DNA of 64,000 bases from Casuarina equisetifolia (GCA_028551475.1 CM052362.1:4410166-4474165), one strand, 5' to 3'; positions 13,341-26,370 are shown, counted from the stretch's first letter. Notes: generated by a model not told the origin, from the letters alone. Numbers and translations are program-made.

Positions 13341-15797
13341 CTATAACCATTTCTTTGTTATACGTTCTGACAACCTGCATTTTTCCTCCTTGGAAGTATG
13401 TGGATCAAGGTTATGAAGGTTGTGAATAAACATGCTTGCCTCATCATGACGATGGAGCTTGCAATACCAATCTACAATAGAGTTGTATGTTTCCTTATTT
13501 GGTTTACATCCATGCTTGATCATGTAACGAACCACATCAATGGCCTCCACAAACATTGAATCAGCTGCATAGCTTGCAATGAAGGTATTGTAAGTGACCA
13601 CATCTGGAGCAAGTCCAAAGCCATTCATTTCTGAGAGTATCCGGGAGGCCTCCCTCATTCGACCATTTCTGCAATAGGCATATATAACAGTATTATACGA
13701 AATTAAATCAGGCTTTATTCCTTTTTCCAAAATTTCCCTTAAAGTTTCTTCTGCTCTCCCAAAGTTTTCAGAGCGGCTGTACATATACATTAAGCAATTA
13801 TAAGTTGTCAAGCTTGGGGTGAATCCACTCTCATTCATGAAATTCAAAATCTCAGTTGCTTTGGTAACCATCTGTCTTCTGCCATATATTGAAACCATAG
13901 AATTAAGGGTACTTATGTCAGGTGAAAACCCTCTCTTCCTCAACTCCAGGAAAGCATGCTCTGTCTCCATTAGGAGGTCACTTTTACTGTTAACTAAAAC
14001 AAGGGTCTTCAAAAGCACAGCATGCGGCTCAATTATACCAGAATATATCTCTTCAGCCAGAGCACACATGCGCACAGTCTCCTTGCCATTAGCATAAGCA
14101 TGAAGCAAAGAACAGTATGTCAGTTCATTGGGTTTACACAGACCATTCTTCATTTCAGCTAGTAGTTTCTCAGACTGTTCCCAAAGCCCACCACGGGCCA
14201 ATGCTGCCAAAACAGCATTGTAGGTGGAAAGGTCTGGCGTAATCCCAGCTTCCAAAAGTCTCTTATAAACAGCCATGGCTTGGTCAATGGAACCACATCT
14301 GCTGTACGCACTGATTAAAGTGTTAAAGGTGTCCCGTTCGGGCACAAACCCTGCCCTCTTCATTTCCTTAAACACTCCAGAGACCTCAGTTTCCATTCCA
14401 TTTTGCCCAAACACCCCCAGGAGTGTGTTCCAAGTAACAATATCAGGGACACACTGACATATCTTGATCTCTTCAAAAACCTTCATCATTTCCGCGAAAT
14501 TTCCACGGTTACCATGCATCTTAATGAGGGTATTAAAGGTGCAGATATTTGACTTGCACCCAGCACTTTTCATCTCCTCGAAAACCCTCATTGCAGAATC
14601 ATCCTTCCCAGCTCTGTCAAACCCTGACAAAAGGGTGGTGTAGGTAAACACATCAGGCTTAATCCCTTTCTCCACCATTTGGGTTTTGAAATCCATTGCT
14701 TCGTCCAACAAACCATCTCTAGCATAAGCTGATATCAATGAATTGTAAGTCACAACACTGGGAGAAAACCCATTGATCTCCATCTCTCTCAGCACCTCCA
14801 TGGCTTCCTTTGGCCTCCTAGACTTCCCATAGACATCTAATAATGCATTATAAGTAACTTTATCTGGTTTAAACCCCGATGTTTTCATCTCCTCAAAAAC
14901 CCCAGCTGCTTCATCATACAAAGAGCCTCGCCGGCAACAACTAATAAGTGTATTATAAGTATACAGATCTGGGGCAATCCCAGAACTCTTCATGTCCTCG
15001 ACAAGATCCATAACCTTATTCCAAGGCATACCCATTTTCCCATACACATTCAAAATCACGTTGTAAGTTATCAAAGTAGGTACACACCCCTCTTCCTTCA
15101 TCTTCTTAAAAACCGTAACAGCTTCTCTATACCTCCCATTACTAGCACAAGCGCTTATCAAAGAAGTATAAGCATAAACATCAATATCAAATCCAGTTTC
15201 ATGTAAACTATGAAACAAAGAAGTGGCGGATGAAACCCGACCCTCCTTACCAAGAATATTAACAACCACAGCAATAACAGAGCTATTCAATATCAATTCG
15301 CTATCTTTACGATTCCGAACCCACTCAAAAACACTTATTGCCAATTGAGATTTCTTGTTAAACCCTAAACCCTTAACTATACCCAGTACATCCAAAGACA
15401 ACAACGCCACACTCGGACTGCTCTCCTCCTGGGACGGTTCAAATAACTGAAGCAAAACTTCGTTTAATCCAGCAGGATCAAACTGAGGGTCAAGAAGAGT
15501 TCGGAGAATTTGCTGACCTTTGACGGAGACCCTGTGGTTTGACCAGGGCTTGCCACGGTTGGGGTCCCGCGACCTGCCGATCCGCTTGCGAGCTCTGGGG
15601 ATTGGGAACTGTTGGGTGTGGGACTGTGAAGGTTCTGAGGAAGTCTTTTGGTGGTTTAAAAGCATGTCCTGAAGAAAAGGGGTTACTGGTGCCGGTCCTG
15701 ACGGTCTTGCGGGATGAGCAACGGGGTTGTTGGATGATAAGGACCTTGAGGGTGGTGGGCTTGGGAGTAGAAGAGGTAGAGAGAGGCTTTCCGCCAT
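13341..15797 (-). CDS. P-class pentatricopeptide repeat protein, At5g02860-like
   Basis: Intronless 818-residue PPR protein. It is colinear with Arabidopsis At5g02860 (about 819 residues, from memory), including conserved stretches such as GRSRDPNRGKPWS near residue 74, GKEGRVSSA and YSRCGSIDQAM. The N-terminus (MAESLSLPLLLPSPPPSRS) is Ser/Pro/Leu-rich and could be an organelle presequence. From roughly residue 165 to 800 it is a run of about 17 or 18 repeats of 35 residues with the P-type signature (xDxxTYNxLIxxYxxxGxxxEA), and with no E, DYW or SMR domain after it. P-class PPR proteins bind organellar RNA in a sequence-specific way and affect processing, stability or translation. The target is unknown. 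The frame is complete, with the ATG at the start of family homology. Confidence 0.95.
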   Translation of the reverse strand: MAESLSLPLLLPSPPPSRSLSSNNPVAHPARPSGPAPVTPFLQDMLLNHQKTSSEPSQSHTQQFPIPRARKRIGRSRDPNRGKPWSNHRVSVKGQQILRTLLDPQFDPAGLNEVLLQLFEPSQEESSPSVALLSLDVLGIVKGLGFNKKSQLAISVFEWVRNRKDSELILNSSVIAVVVNILGKEGRVSSATSLFHSLHETGFDIDVYAYTSLISACASNGRYREAVTVFKKMKEEGCVPTLITYNVILNVYGKMGMPWNKVMDLVEDMKSSGIAPDLYTYNTLISCCRRGSLYDEAAGVFEEMKTSGFKPDKVTYNALLDVYGKSRRPKEAMEVLREMEINGFSPSVVTYNSLISAYARDGLLDEAMDFKTQMVEKGIKPDVFTYTTLLSGFDRAGKDDSAMRVFEEMKSAGCKSNICTFNTLIKMHGNRGNFAEMMKVFEEIKICQCVPDIVTWNTLLGVFGQNGMETEVSGVFKEMKRAGFVPERDTFNTLISAYSRCGSIDQAMAVYKRLLEAGITPDLSTYNAVLAALARGGLWEQSEKLLAEMKNGLCKPNELTYCSLLHAYANGKETVRMCALAEEIYSGIIEPHAVLLKTLVLVNSKSDLLMETEHAFLELRKRGFSPDISTLNSMVSIYGRRQMVTKATEILNFMNESGFTPSLTTYNCLMYMYSRSENFGRAEETLREILEKGIKPDLISYNTVIYAYCRNGRMREASRILSEMNGFGLAPDVVTYNTFIASYAADSMFVEAIDVVRYMIKHGCKPNKETYNSIVDWYCKLHRHDEASMFIHNLHNLDPHTSKEEKCRLSERITKKWL

Positions 15798-17503
15798 TAG
15801 AGAGTGCGAGAGAGACTGGCGGTACGCAGGCCGGTGAGGTGGCGTTATATGGGTGGTGCACTACGAGTTAGCAGCCACAGGAACAGATCTTTTCGAGAGA
15901 GACAAAGGCAGACAAGAACCATTGAAGAACCATTGGAGTAATAAGATAATCCAACCATATCGTTAAAACCAAATCAAATGATAAACAATCATCAACACCC
16001 TTCTTGATTGGTCAAGAACTAATTCACTAGGCTGTATGGCGTCGTTAAGTAAATATGTAATTTTTGATATCGGTGTAAATATCTTATCTTATCTTATCTA
16101 TCTTATCTATCTTATCTATCTTATATTATTAAAGAATGATCTTATAATGAAACTTACATCAGTGTGACAACAATATGAAAATTTTATCTTATATTATTAA
16201 ATAATGATCTTGCCATAAAACCTTTTGTATAATATGTATAAACTTAAAATCTATATATCAAAATGACATTTTGAGATGATTAGATTGGATCATTTTAGTG
16301 AAATAGCATATTAATAGTATAAATGTTCATTTTCACATAACTTTATAAAAAATAAATAATAATAAAAAGGACTTCTAATGAAACTTAAAAATAATAAAGC
16401 TCCCTTCCTTTAATTATTTTTTGGCTTAGATATGAACTTTATAACAAGCTATCATCATTTGAACTAATATTTTTTCAATCAATCTATATATTTATAGCAA
16501 ATAAATAATAGTTATATCTATCAATATATATGGTCTTGGATCATCAATAGTGACTTTTCTTTAGAGTTCAACTATTTGATTGATCCATTTCTTTTCGTTA
16601 TGTCAATTTTAATTATTATTGTTGGAGTCATGGTTCTTATTTATAGTGACAATTATGTCTCATAATTGAGGATAGTTGAAATTTTTTGCTGATACGAGTT
16701 TTTGCAATACTTCAACGCTGGATTAGTAACTGGTTCTAATTTGATACAAATTTATAATTTTTGGAAATTAGTTGGACAATGTTCTTATCTAGGTTTTGGT
16801 TCGCATGACCGGTTGCAGTTGCAGTGAATTCTCTTATCTATTAATAGGTTTTAGGTTTGTATTGGATAACAAGCAGTTTTGAATTTCAGGATTTGTTTAA
16901 TATATTCAATAACCTGATCTACAATAACGAAGTTAATTTTTTCTTTTATTGCTTTGTGTGCTTTGTTATTATTTTCTGGTGCAATTGCTAAATCTGCAGA
17001 ATTCCCCCTTCAGGTATGGAAGGCCCTACTCCTATTTCAGCTCTTATACATGCTGCTACTATGTTTGCTCTTTAGTTTTGAATCATGGGTACCGCTGAAT
17101 GATCACTCTCAAGTTCACCAAGTCCTAGAACGAATGAATTACAGGCCCCTTCAAGGAAGGGAGTTAAACGGTCGTTTAAGGAACAAGAAGACATTGATGT
17201 AGGCAAAGGCACGTAAAACGGAAAGATTAGCCAAAATACAACCGATCTAGATATTGATTCCACCAAAACCGAAGATGTGGAATAAGCCAGAAACTGGCAG
17301 TCACTGTTAATACTGGATTGCCTACATATTGAGGAACCTGGAACTAAAGACCCCTAAATTCTCTTAAGATTGCTAACAACACTAGTAATTTGCAAAAAGC
17401 AGCAGTCTTTAATTATCATCAACCAAAATACTGCCTTCAAGCACAAAGATTGGCTTCAGAAGATCTCCACAAACTTCATCTTGGTTTTTCTTGCATGCTT
17501 CGT
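15798..17503. other. intergenic
   Basis: PPR 5' region, then a TATC-type microsatellite at 16081-16125 and very AT-rich sequence to about 16900, then the probable 3' UTR of the SWIB gene. No coding sequence recognised. Confidence 0.55.
16081..16125. repeat. (ATCTT/ATCT)n microsatellite
   Basis: Runs of CTTAT and CTATCTTAT units. Confidence 0.9.
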
Positions 17504-20047
17504 TCACTTAAGAAAGTGAGGACTAATCAACCCAGCAATCTCGAGAAACCCAATCCGCTCTTTTCCCGCAAATATCTTCTTCAGCTTCTCATCACATATT
17601 ATGATCCTCTTGTTTTCAGGGTCCTGCAAGAATGACATCGGACCATGTCAGGAAGCAATTAAGGCTCTTGACAAAGGCACTGCAATCTACAGTGGGAAAT
17701 AAAAGACTTCAGCGAAAGATTTCCACAGGGAGCTAACTCACGAGATAAATCATTTTCAAAGTATCCAGGTCCAAAAAAGAAATACTGTCAGCAATTCGAG
17801 ACACACAAATAGTAGACCTATCACCCAAGTAGAATCAGTTTGGAACATCAACCACAGCTTGTCTTCGACTAACATAAATTTGGATTCTCTTTTTTGTGAA
17901 AACCGTTACTGCATGCACAAATGTGCAAGCAAAACCTCTCATGAGCAAAGCAATTACTTGTATAAAGACAGAATACATCCTGGTAAGACACCTGGAGAGG
18001 ATTTTAAAACATTGGAAGTCGGCTCTAATAAGAACATAAGCACACCAAGACTGTATATCACCCAAATATCGTGGATGCTAAAGTATGGATGAACCATGGC
18101 CATGCGCCAAAACAAATCTCAAATGGAAACCGGAAGTGCAGAAGAACTTGCACTATAACAAGACTCAAAATCTATAGGCATTTCATCATGTATCTTCAGG
18201 GTGTTGTAAGACATACTTGGTGACATGATACAAACTGACAGAATAGGCACAGAAATAAACTGATCTGATACTTCAATCATGAGACAATTTCCTCGTTGGC
18301 AAGACACTATAGTGATCTCTACACTTAAATGCTCTCCCACTAAAAGTATGGTCTGTTGAGAAGGGGTTAGTTCTGGCCCCATAAAAATTCTGCACCATAT
18401 CAAACTTCCTGCCACCAATAAATTTGAACGTAATTTCAACCAATTCCTTTAAGTACCTAGTTCAGTGTCATGTATTTATACAGCCTAAAACGAGCATAAA
18501 CCGTAAAAACCAATGTCATGAGTCAAACAAGTCCACACATGACAACATAGAAAATCTACATTTTATCATCAATGGCACAACGTCTCCAACCATAGAAACC
18601 CAGGAAACTTACATAAATATCACATCTTTCTTTTCATTACAAATAACACATTCTGCCAGCTATCTACCAATGTCCACCAACACTCCTCTCCAAACGAAAG
18701 AGAAGGCAAAGTTGTGCCACCAAAACACACAAACCCATGGAAGCTTCTTATGGGACCAACCAAACAATGTTGACCACAAAGCCCATATTTCGGGATAGAT
18801 ATAGCTTACGCAGATAACAAACATTCAGAAACAATAGATACGCATTTGAAAATCTAAGAGAACAAAACTTTGGAGGAGCAAATAAGCAAGCCCACGTTTA
18901 TCCAAATTCCAAAACGGGGAAATGCCAAAACCAGCTTGTTATCCCATAGAACCAAACCTATCTCAGTAAAAAAACATACATTTCACTATAACAACAGAGC
19001 CTGCTCAATAGAAACAAACTTAAATCCAGAACCAGCGAACTATGATGCCGAAGAACATCAAATAATTCCAAGAATAAAGCATATTACTTTGACAAAGCAA
19101 GAAAACAAAACAGGTAAACAACAAAACCAACCTTTCTTATTCAACAGAGCCTTATCAAAACATAAAGACCCATCTAAACCCAAAACCACAAGAGGGTTTT
19201 GAAAATCAACTCTAACTTGTACATATTAAGAACAAAAATGAAAGTTAACATCAAAGTCTAAATTTCGTTACACCAAGAGATACTTACCAGAGTACGGAAA
19301 CCCATTCAAACACCCCCCTTTAACAAACTGCGTTTCCCTAAACAAAACGCTAAACAATTTGACATACAAAATCTGTAAAATAACCCACATTTCATACAGC
19401 AACAAAGCCTCATCCAAACAAAAAAATTCAGCCAAAACCCCAAAAAGACTATGGCACATTTAAATATCCTCCCACCTCCACCACCAGCCCAAAAAAAAGG
19501 TTTTCTTTTTCACAAACATAGCCTTATCCAAATACATAAACCCATTTCAAAAACAGATTAACAGACCCATTACAAATCCACAACAAGCGTCCATAAACCA
19601 CACTAACTAACATAACCCGCGTTTCATTTAGCACTAACACAGCCTTATCCGAGCCTAAAACCCCAAGAACCCAAAAACCCAGTTCAAACCCACTAGTAAG
19701 GCTTCAGAAACCAGATATTTCTAGCAGAAGTTAACAAAGCTTAAAACCTGAAGATTGTGCTCCTTAATGTGGGCCCAAATCTGCTTAAGTGCTTGGGTGC
19801 GAGAGATCTCGGGGACACCCACGAGTTCCTGCATCTCCGGAGAGACACGCCGCGGCTTCATGATGCCTCGAGGGGCGCGCGTGCCCGGGGCCTTGTCGGA
19901 CACGGTGGCGGATGTCACCGTACGCACGGTCCGCAAGTTAGCCGGAACCATAACAGAGCAGGAGGACGAGGCTGAAGATGGTTTGACCATCAACGTCGCA
20001 GTTTTACCGGAGAGAAAGGTGGAGACAAGCCCTAGGGAGATCGCCAT
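17504..20047 (-). CDS. SWIB/MDM2 domain protein, plastid type
   Basis: Two exons on the minus strand: 20047-19748 (100 codons) and 17623-17504 (39 codons plus stop). They are joined in phase 0 across a 2,124-nt GT-AG intron (CTTCAG/GTTTTA; TTGCAG/GACCCT), giving 139 residues. The first 50 or so residues are rich in Ser, Thr and basic residues with few acidic ones, as in a chloroplast transit peptide. The rest is one SWIB fold: PEMQELVGVPEISRTQALKQ, then IWAHIKEHNLQ across the junction to DPENKR, then CDEKLKKIFAGKERIGFLE and ISPHFLK at the end. Small plant SWIB proteins are found in the nucleus and plastid nucleoid. Arabidopsis At2g14880 and At4g34290 are of this size class. A second, broken copy of exon 1 lies just upstream. 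Confidence 0.93.
17624..19747 (-). other. large SWIB intron, strand-asymmetric with degenerate repeats
   Basis: The plus strand at about 18870-19700 is strikingly A/C-rich, so the transcript is T/G-rich. A motif of the form AACANAGCCTTATCCAAA recurs near 19143, 19401, 19514 and 19636. The apparent small frames within it have no recognisable features. Confidence 0.6.
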
Positions 20048-20242
20048 GTCGTTTCCCCCGCGAAGAGATAGACTCTGGAAGTGTGTGAGAGAGAAAGGCA
20101 GAAGACAACTTTGAGCGCGCCCAATCCTCTGGTCTACAATTTCCTAGCACTTCTACAACACCTTATTTACCAAAATGTCCTGTCCTCTTCTGCACCATTT
20201 TTTTCTATTTTATTTTCTCGCTACTTCAGGGAAAGGACATTT

Positions 20243-20266
20243 TGGGCCCCAAATAGCCAAAGCCCA
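20243..20266. promoter_or_regulatory. site II-like elements (TGGGCC, AAGCCCA) upstream of SWIB
   Basis: TGGGCC at 20243-20248 and AAGCCCA at 20260-20266, about 200 bases before the SWIB ATG. TGGGCC/T elements are common in promoters of plant organelle and housekeeping genes. The same block is conserved in the duplicated copy near 21550-21580. Confidence 0.45.
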
Positions 20267-20841
20267 ATTGTACAAGGGCTCGCCTTGAATTTTTCTGGGC
20301 ATCCAAACACCAAATAGAGGGGAAAAGATCATATGGTTAGGCCTGGATCTTTAAGTGGTCCATAATACTTCCTTATGTACGAAAAACAGAAAGAAGAAAA
20401 GAGGCTTATGTATAAAAAATTTATATTTTGATGCCATATAAAATGCTCACTTATTCTTTTAAAGCTTACTTACAAAAAAGAGAAACATAGTATACTACTA
20501 TTAGATATGCACTTAAAGTCTAATTCAAAAATTAGTCATGAGTTTGAAAAATATTTTTTATATTTAAACACCGTATGAGAATCACATCTTCTTATTACAA
20601 ATTTTTTATCTTCAATATCTTCTCAATATGTCTAGTATACCTTAAACTTAACATTGAATAAGATAAAATGGATATTTTTTACATGCTAAGTATATTTTAT
20701 GGAGTTAAGATTAATAAAGTTTTAGTAAATAAATTTAATCTTTAATATTATACTACAAATAGACTTATAGTCTAATCTAAAAGTTAATAACTAAAATTTT
20801 CTTATATTTAATTATATTTAAATATGATATTTCAGAGAGGT

Positions 20842-22350
20842 GCCCAGTTTAAACCCACTAAGGATTTAGAAACCAGATATTTCTAGCAAAAGTTAACAAG
20901 GCTTAAAACCTGAAGATTGTGCTCCTTAATGTAGGCCCAAATCTGCTTTAGAGCTTGGTTGCGAGTGATTTCGGGGACGCCAACGAGTTAATGCATCTCC
21001 AGAGTGACACGCCGCGACTTCATGAAGCCTCGGCCTGTACTGGGCGCGCGCCCGGAGCCTTGTCGGATACGGTGGCAGATGTCACCCTACGCACCGGCCT
21101 GTACTGGGTGCGTGCCCGGAGCCTTGTATGATACGGTGGCAGATGTCACCTTACGCACCGTCCGCAAAGTGACTGTATTAAAATGTAAAGATTTATCTCA
21201 AAACTTTAAAGTATTAAATATAAAATTCTCAACTTTTATAAGAATATAGACTTTTCTTCTCGTTTTCAACGTGGGACAGTACCCATTCATGACAGAGCAA
21301 GAAGACGTGGAGAAAAAATGGTTTGACGATCAACCTCGCTATTTTACTGCAGAGAAAGGTGCGGACAAGCCTCGAGAGACCCATGTCGTTTCCTCTACGG
21401 AGAAAGGCAGAGGACAGCTGTGACCGCGCTCAATCCCCTGGTCTACCACTCCTTAGCACTTCCACATCACCATATTCACCGAAATGTCCTGTCCTCTTCT
21501 GCACGATTATTTTCTATTTGGTTTTCTCACTCCTTCCGGGAAAGGACATTTTGGGCCCGAAATAGCCGAAGCCCAATTGTTTTGTGGCTGGTCATGAGTT
21601 TTTCCAGGCATCCAAACACCAAACAGACGGGAAGAGACTGTTTTACAGAAAGATCCAATGGTTAGGCCTGGATCTTGTTAAGTGACCCATGAAGAACAGA
21701 AAGAAGACTGGTTTCGAATCTTCTTGGGCATCCATACAAACTCATTGTTTGTTTAAAATTAATTCATAAGAGAGAAAAAAAATGATGTCTATGTATAAAA
21801 AAAATTACAAACTAATATATTGATTATCTTGACATTCATCAAATTTCAATACATTTTCTTATTTCAAGGGTAGAAGAATACCTCTTATAAAGACATAATC
21901 CACTAGTAAAAAGAAATTTCATTTAAAATTTCTACTATGATGTTATATAAATGCTCACTTCTTCCCTTAAAGCTTACAAAAAAGAGAAAAACGTCAATGT
22001 ATCAAAAACACAATATATTAGTATTAGAAATATACTTAAAGTTTAATTCAAAAACTAATCTATAAAATTAAAAAAAAAAAATTTACATTTAAACACTATA
22101 TAAGAATTACATCTTTCTACTGCAAAACTTTCTTTTTCAACACTTCATTCACATATCAAGTATATCTTGAACTTAATGTTGAATAAGATGGAATAGGTGC
22201 TCTTTGCAAACCGAATATATTTTAAGGAGTTAAGATTAATAAGAATTTTAGTAAATCAACTTAGCTTTCAATATTATATTAAAAATAGACTCATAATCTA
22301 ATCTAAAAGTTAACTATTGAATTATAATAACATTTTTTATATTTCAATAT
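20842..22350 (-). pseudogene. broken tandem copy of SWIB exon 1 and promoter
   Basis: Diverged direct copy of about 19674-20840. The exon-1 counterpart is 21384-20910, with the ATG and the CAG/GT donor still recognisable. It is broken by an exact-length 64-bp internal duplication (21031-21094 and 21095-21158, not a multiple of three) and by an AT-rich insertion of about 120 bp near 21171-21290. The promoter-like block, the CCTGGATCTT block (20343 and 21667) and the AT-rich tail (for example GAGTTAAGATTAATAA) follow in the same order. Exon 2 is not duplicated. It cannot encode the SWIB domain. Confidence 0.88.
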
Positions 22351-24491
22351 ACCTAAGCATCGCAGAAATGTCATTGTCCGGCTGAGCAATGGTTTGCTTG
22401 GATCATGTTAATGGCCAAAAATCCTCCAAGGTATGTATGAAGAAGAACAGACAGAAAGAAAATTCGCAACAAATGATTTGACTTTCCCGTGTGGGAGTAG
22501 CTACATGATGAGGTTCACTCACCTTTTTCTTCTTCTTGTTTCTTTTGATTTTTGTGGCTAATATGAATGAAGAGTCGGCTTACTTCTGAAGCTTCCATAA
22601 TCACAGCCACCATTGAAGGAAAAGATTGAAAGAAAGGGACCAGAGTTCTCCCTTACTCTAGAATGAAGTCCAGCCTGGTTTGCTTACAAGTCATTTACTT
22701 GCAAATCCATGCAGCTGGCAGGTGAAGAAAGACAAGAAAATAAAAGCCTTACGTTTTGACTCGTAGCTACATTTTGGCCGCTCATCAAGAGTCTAAATTA
22801 CATTCTTTTCTAAAAAATGATAGAGAGCAAGTAGGCCTTTTATTCTTTTAAAGATATTTTTAAATTAAATTTAGATAATCTATGACATTCATATCATTCT
22901 TAACACGTTTTTAACAATTAACATGTAATATAAATTTTGAGGAAACACATCCCTTTATGAACCAAATATATTTTGAGCTTCATATACGAGAGATGGATCT
23001 TTTAAATTAAATTTTAATATTATGTTAAAAAATGAGTTTGTCTTTTCTCATTATATAAAAAGTTCTTATACAGGTTGAAACCAGCTTGGAGTTCATTTCA
23101 AGACACACCCTTTTGCGAGAATGACAGAGTTTGTGGGGAAACATCCTTAAAGATTACAGGAAGAACTAGGTTGAGATCCCCTGGTGAAATAATGAACAAA
23201 AAGAGTGCTTGTGAAACAGACATCCCATGAAATCCGAACAAACTCCTTGCTGGTGCAAAATAACAATCACACCTGTTGGAACTCACCAACACAACTGTCA
23301 AACAGACCAACCCTATTAAAGCTGTTGTTTGTAATTGACCTTGTTTAAGATCAGCTTTAACATAACTATCTGGGAAAATTTAGTACTCTTTGTGTATGTA
23401 AGTCGAAATCAGATAAAGTCAGCTCAATCAGTGGGGTGGGATGTCATTATAAGCTCTTGAAGGAAATGGGGCAACAGGAGGAGGATAGTGAGTAACATCA
23501 TGCAAATTATTGACGTGACTGTTAAACTAAAAAGGGTCCCTATAGCTTTTGCACCACGCTGCCTTGTGTTCCAGAACCAGCCAAGTCCGAGCTGGCCTGC
23601 ATGATACAAACCATGATGGTTCTAGAGCCTTAATTCCATGCCATGATCATGTTTCATGGGTTTTCCTTTCCTTATTATTTCACCGGATCTAAGTTCTCTT
23701 GAAAGGCAAGTTAAAGGCATATTCTTTACTTGAAGTTACGGAAATATTTGGTCTCTTGTGTTTGTCTTTACAGTAAAATTTGAAACTAGAAAAGGGTAGT
23801 CAAGAATTAGAGCACATGATTGAGGGATGTTCTAATTATTGGTGGTAGCTACTTGGCTTTTTTTAGTGCAAAATTTGCATTATGTCATCATAAAGTCGTC
23901 ACGTTGGCTAGTGCCATAACTCAAGTGGACAGTGGAAGAGGAAAAGATGAAGATTTTAAAAAATTATATGATGGGGGCAAAGGCTATGTCTGCCGCCTAC
24001 AGATGGAATCCCATGCACCCATATACTATGTTTGTAGAAACAACCACACTCAAGCTAACGTGAATTGCGTGTTTTGTATTAGAGTAATACATCCCCTTCA
24101 AACCAGAACAAGTTATGGGTTAGTGTACGTGTGTTGATTTTTTTTTTTTCAAATTTAAATTCTTGTATCATATAGAAGGGTAACAAAAAATTCATTTATC
24201 TAATTAAAAAGGTAATTCGAGAGTTAATGTAACATTTATATTTAAATTTTACTTAATAATTATTCCTTAGCAATATAAAACATATACTGCTTATTAATAC
24301 ATTTTCTCGTCACCTAAACTACTACATCCTTAGTTGGTATTATACATGTATAAACTATTACAATTCATAAGAGTGTAAAGAAAAAATTTACACTTTAATA
24401 TTATGTTTAAAAGTTCAAAATATAACTCAAAATTCTTATACAAGTATAATTCTTAACAATGTGCAATGTATGCTTGTTGTTAATATAACCC

Positions 24492-25015
24492 AACAAAAAC
24501 AAATCTCCCTAATGACACAACCTTTTCCTCAGCACTTGGCCTACTTCTCACGCTAAATTCAGTGCAATGTGCAAAAAGCAGACAACCTAGGATCCCTCGG
24601 GGGGTAAAGTAGTTACGGGTCTTGATTGGAATGTAAGCAACGTTCTAACACTTTAACCAATAACCGACACTTAAAGTCTCCATGAAGTAGATTATTGTGT
24701 AGTCACCTCGAAAGCATGGTAAAATGTAATAGTCCAAATAAAATAATTCTTAATTAAACTTTTTAATTCTAAAACTTTTCGCATATTAGTGAAAAATCAT
24801 AACATACACTATATCAAAAAGTATAAAATATAATTTAAATGTAAATGACATTTCACCAAAAGAGATCCCAATAGTGACACAACCTGTTTTCTCAGTACAT
24901 GCCTACTTCTTACACCAAATTCAGTGCAATATGCCAAAAGCAAATAACCTAGAATCCCACCATAGTTAAAAGTTGTTACGAGCTTGATTGAAATGTAAGT
25001 AACTTAGCAACACTT
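24492..25015. repeat. diverged direct repeat, about 160 bp, offset 362 bp
   Basis: Copies at about 24492-24655 and 24855-25015 share AGTGACACAACC, CTCAGNAC, GCCTACTTCT, AAATTCAGTGCAAT, AACCTAG and CTTGATTG(G/A)AATGTAAG in the same order. Confidence 0.8.
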
Positions 25016-26360
25016 GCTGTCACTGTTTTGTACTAAACCAGTATAGGAAGGGCACGTAAACCCAGATAATCATGTCTGCTAACTAAACATCCATGTCCCC
25101 ATTTTCCTTTCATGATCATCGTTTTCTTCTTTAATGTACAAAGAAATAAGGGTGGCAAAGAGTTTCCTTCAAGGCACCGGTCGCGGCGTGACAGCTCGAC
25201 AGGCCCACATCTCAGCTGTTGGTTGCTCCATCATACCATCCGAATTTGGCCGATTTCTGTCCAAACTTGGCGTACAGATCACACATATAATAAGTAATAA
25301 GTTCACAGATAAGCAGGCCCTACTAATCATGCCTCCCCAAGCCACATTAACCAAACCCTATTAAATGGGTTTAAAATAAAAACGATTGATTCTAGCCAAT
25401 CATTAAATGTCCAAGAGTTTTAAATTGCAAGCGGTGAATATTAAATTCCAGCTTAGATCTAAGAAATTTCTTTATGTCAAGATGCGAATCCCCGTGATAT
25501 TTTCCCATGAGTATTTAGAGTAAGTAATAAATATCTAGGTCAATGTGAAAGATTTGTTGAAAATTTTAATATTTTTTTCTAACTCAAAATGGGGTCATAG
25601 TAGATTTGAATTTATCTAAATTGATAATGATATTTAAACAAAATATACTCAGGCTAACATCTATGTCTAAGTCTTTTAGTTCAACAGTTAAGATATATAA
25701 CAAATAATATTAAAGATAATCTTATGTTCCAAATTTGAACCACAAGTTATATCAAAAGCTATATTGAGGCAAAATGGGCTGCCATGACATTAGTTACAAA
25801 ACATGATTAACTATTGGACTCATAATAAACTTGGACTTATAGGAATTTTAATTGATAATAATATTCAAATAAAATGTGTTAAAACAAACTTTTATGCTTA
25901 GATCTTTTAATTTATTGACAAAGGGACATAGTTTAAAAGTAGTATGTTTATGTCTCACACTACTTATTTTTTTCTCTTTTACTTTGGTAAAGAGATATTC
26001 TAGATGTTTTAAATCCTTAGCATTTAAGTAAAGATTTCCGTAACTTCAACTAATTATCATGTAGGTGATACATCGCCTAAATTTTATTATTTTCTTCTAA
26101 AAAGATCTTATCTCCTTTTAATCAACTTTCAATTAAGATTAAAATCTTTAAAATGACTTTTGCACCCCATTTATGAGCATTCACTCGGGATTTTCCTAAA
26201 AGAAATATTACTGTATTAAATAAAAGAAAAGAAAGGAGAAAATTTTGTGACATGTGCGCTGTCCCACAGCATCACCTGTGGTGTTTTTCACCGGACCAAG
26301 AGGGGTGAAAAACTGAACAAAACTCAGTAACCAACAATCACCAACCGTATAATACTCGCA

Positions 26361-26370
26361 GCCACGTGGC
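26361..26370. promoter_or_regulatory. G-box palindrome GCCACGTGGC
   Basis: Perfect palindromic G-box about 290 bases upstream of the AGP9 start. Such boxes bind bZIP and bHLH factors. Function here is inferred from position only. Confidence 0.5.

Noticed and set aside
16954..19202. Several small frames between PPR and SWIB exon 1
   Set aside because: Most lie in the SWIB intron or 3' UTR and show no family features.
23820..24137. 105-codon plus-strand frame starting MRDVLIIGGSYLAF
   Set aside because: The opening looks like a dinucleotide-binding start, but the rest has no supporting motif and codon use is like the AT-rich surroundings.
25112..25364. GC-richer frame containing IIPSEFGRF
   Set aside because: A few residues recall isoflavone-reductase-type proteins (PSEFG), but nothing around them agrees; chance similarity is likely.
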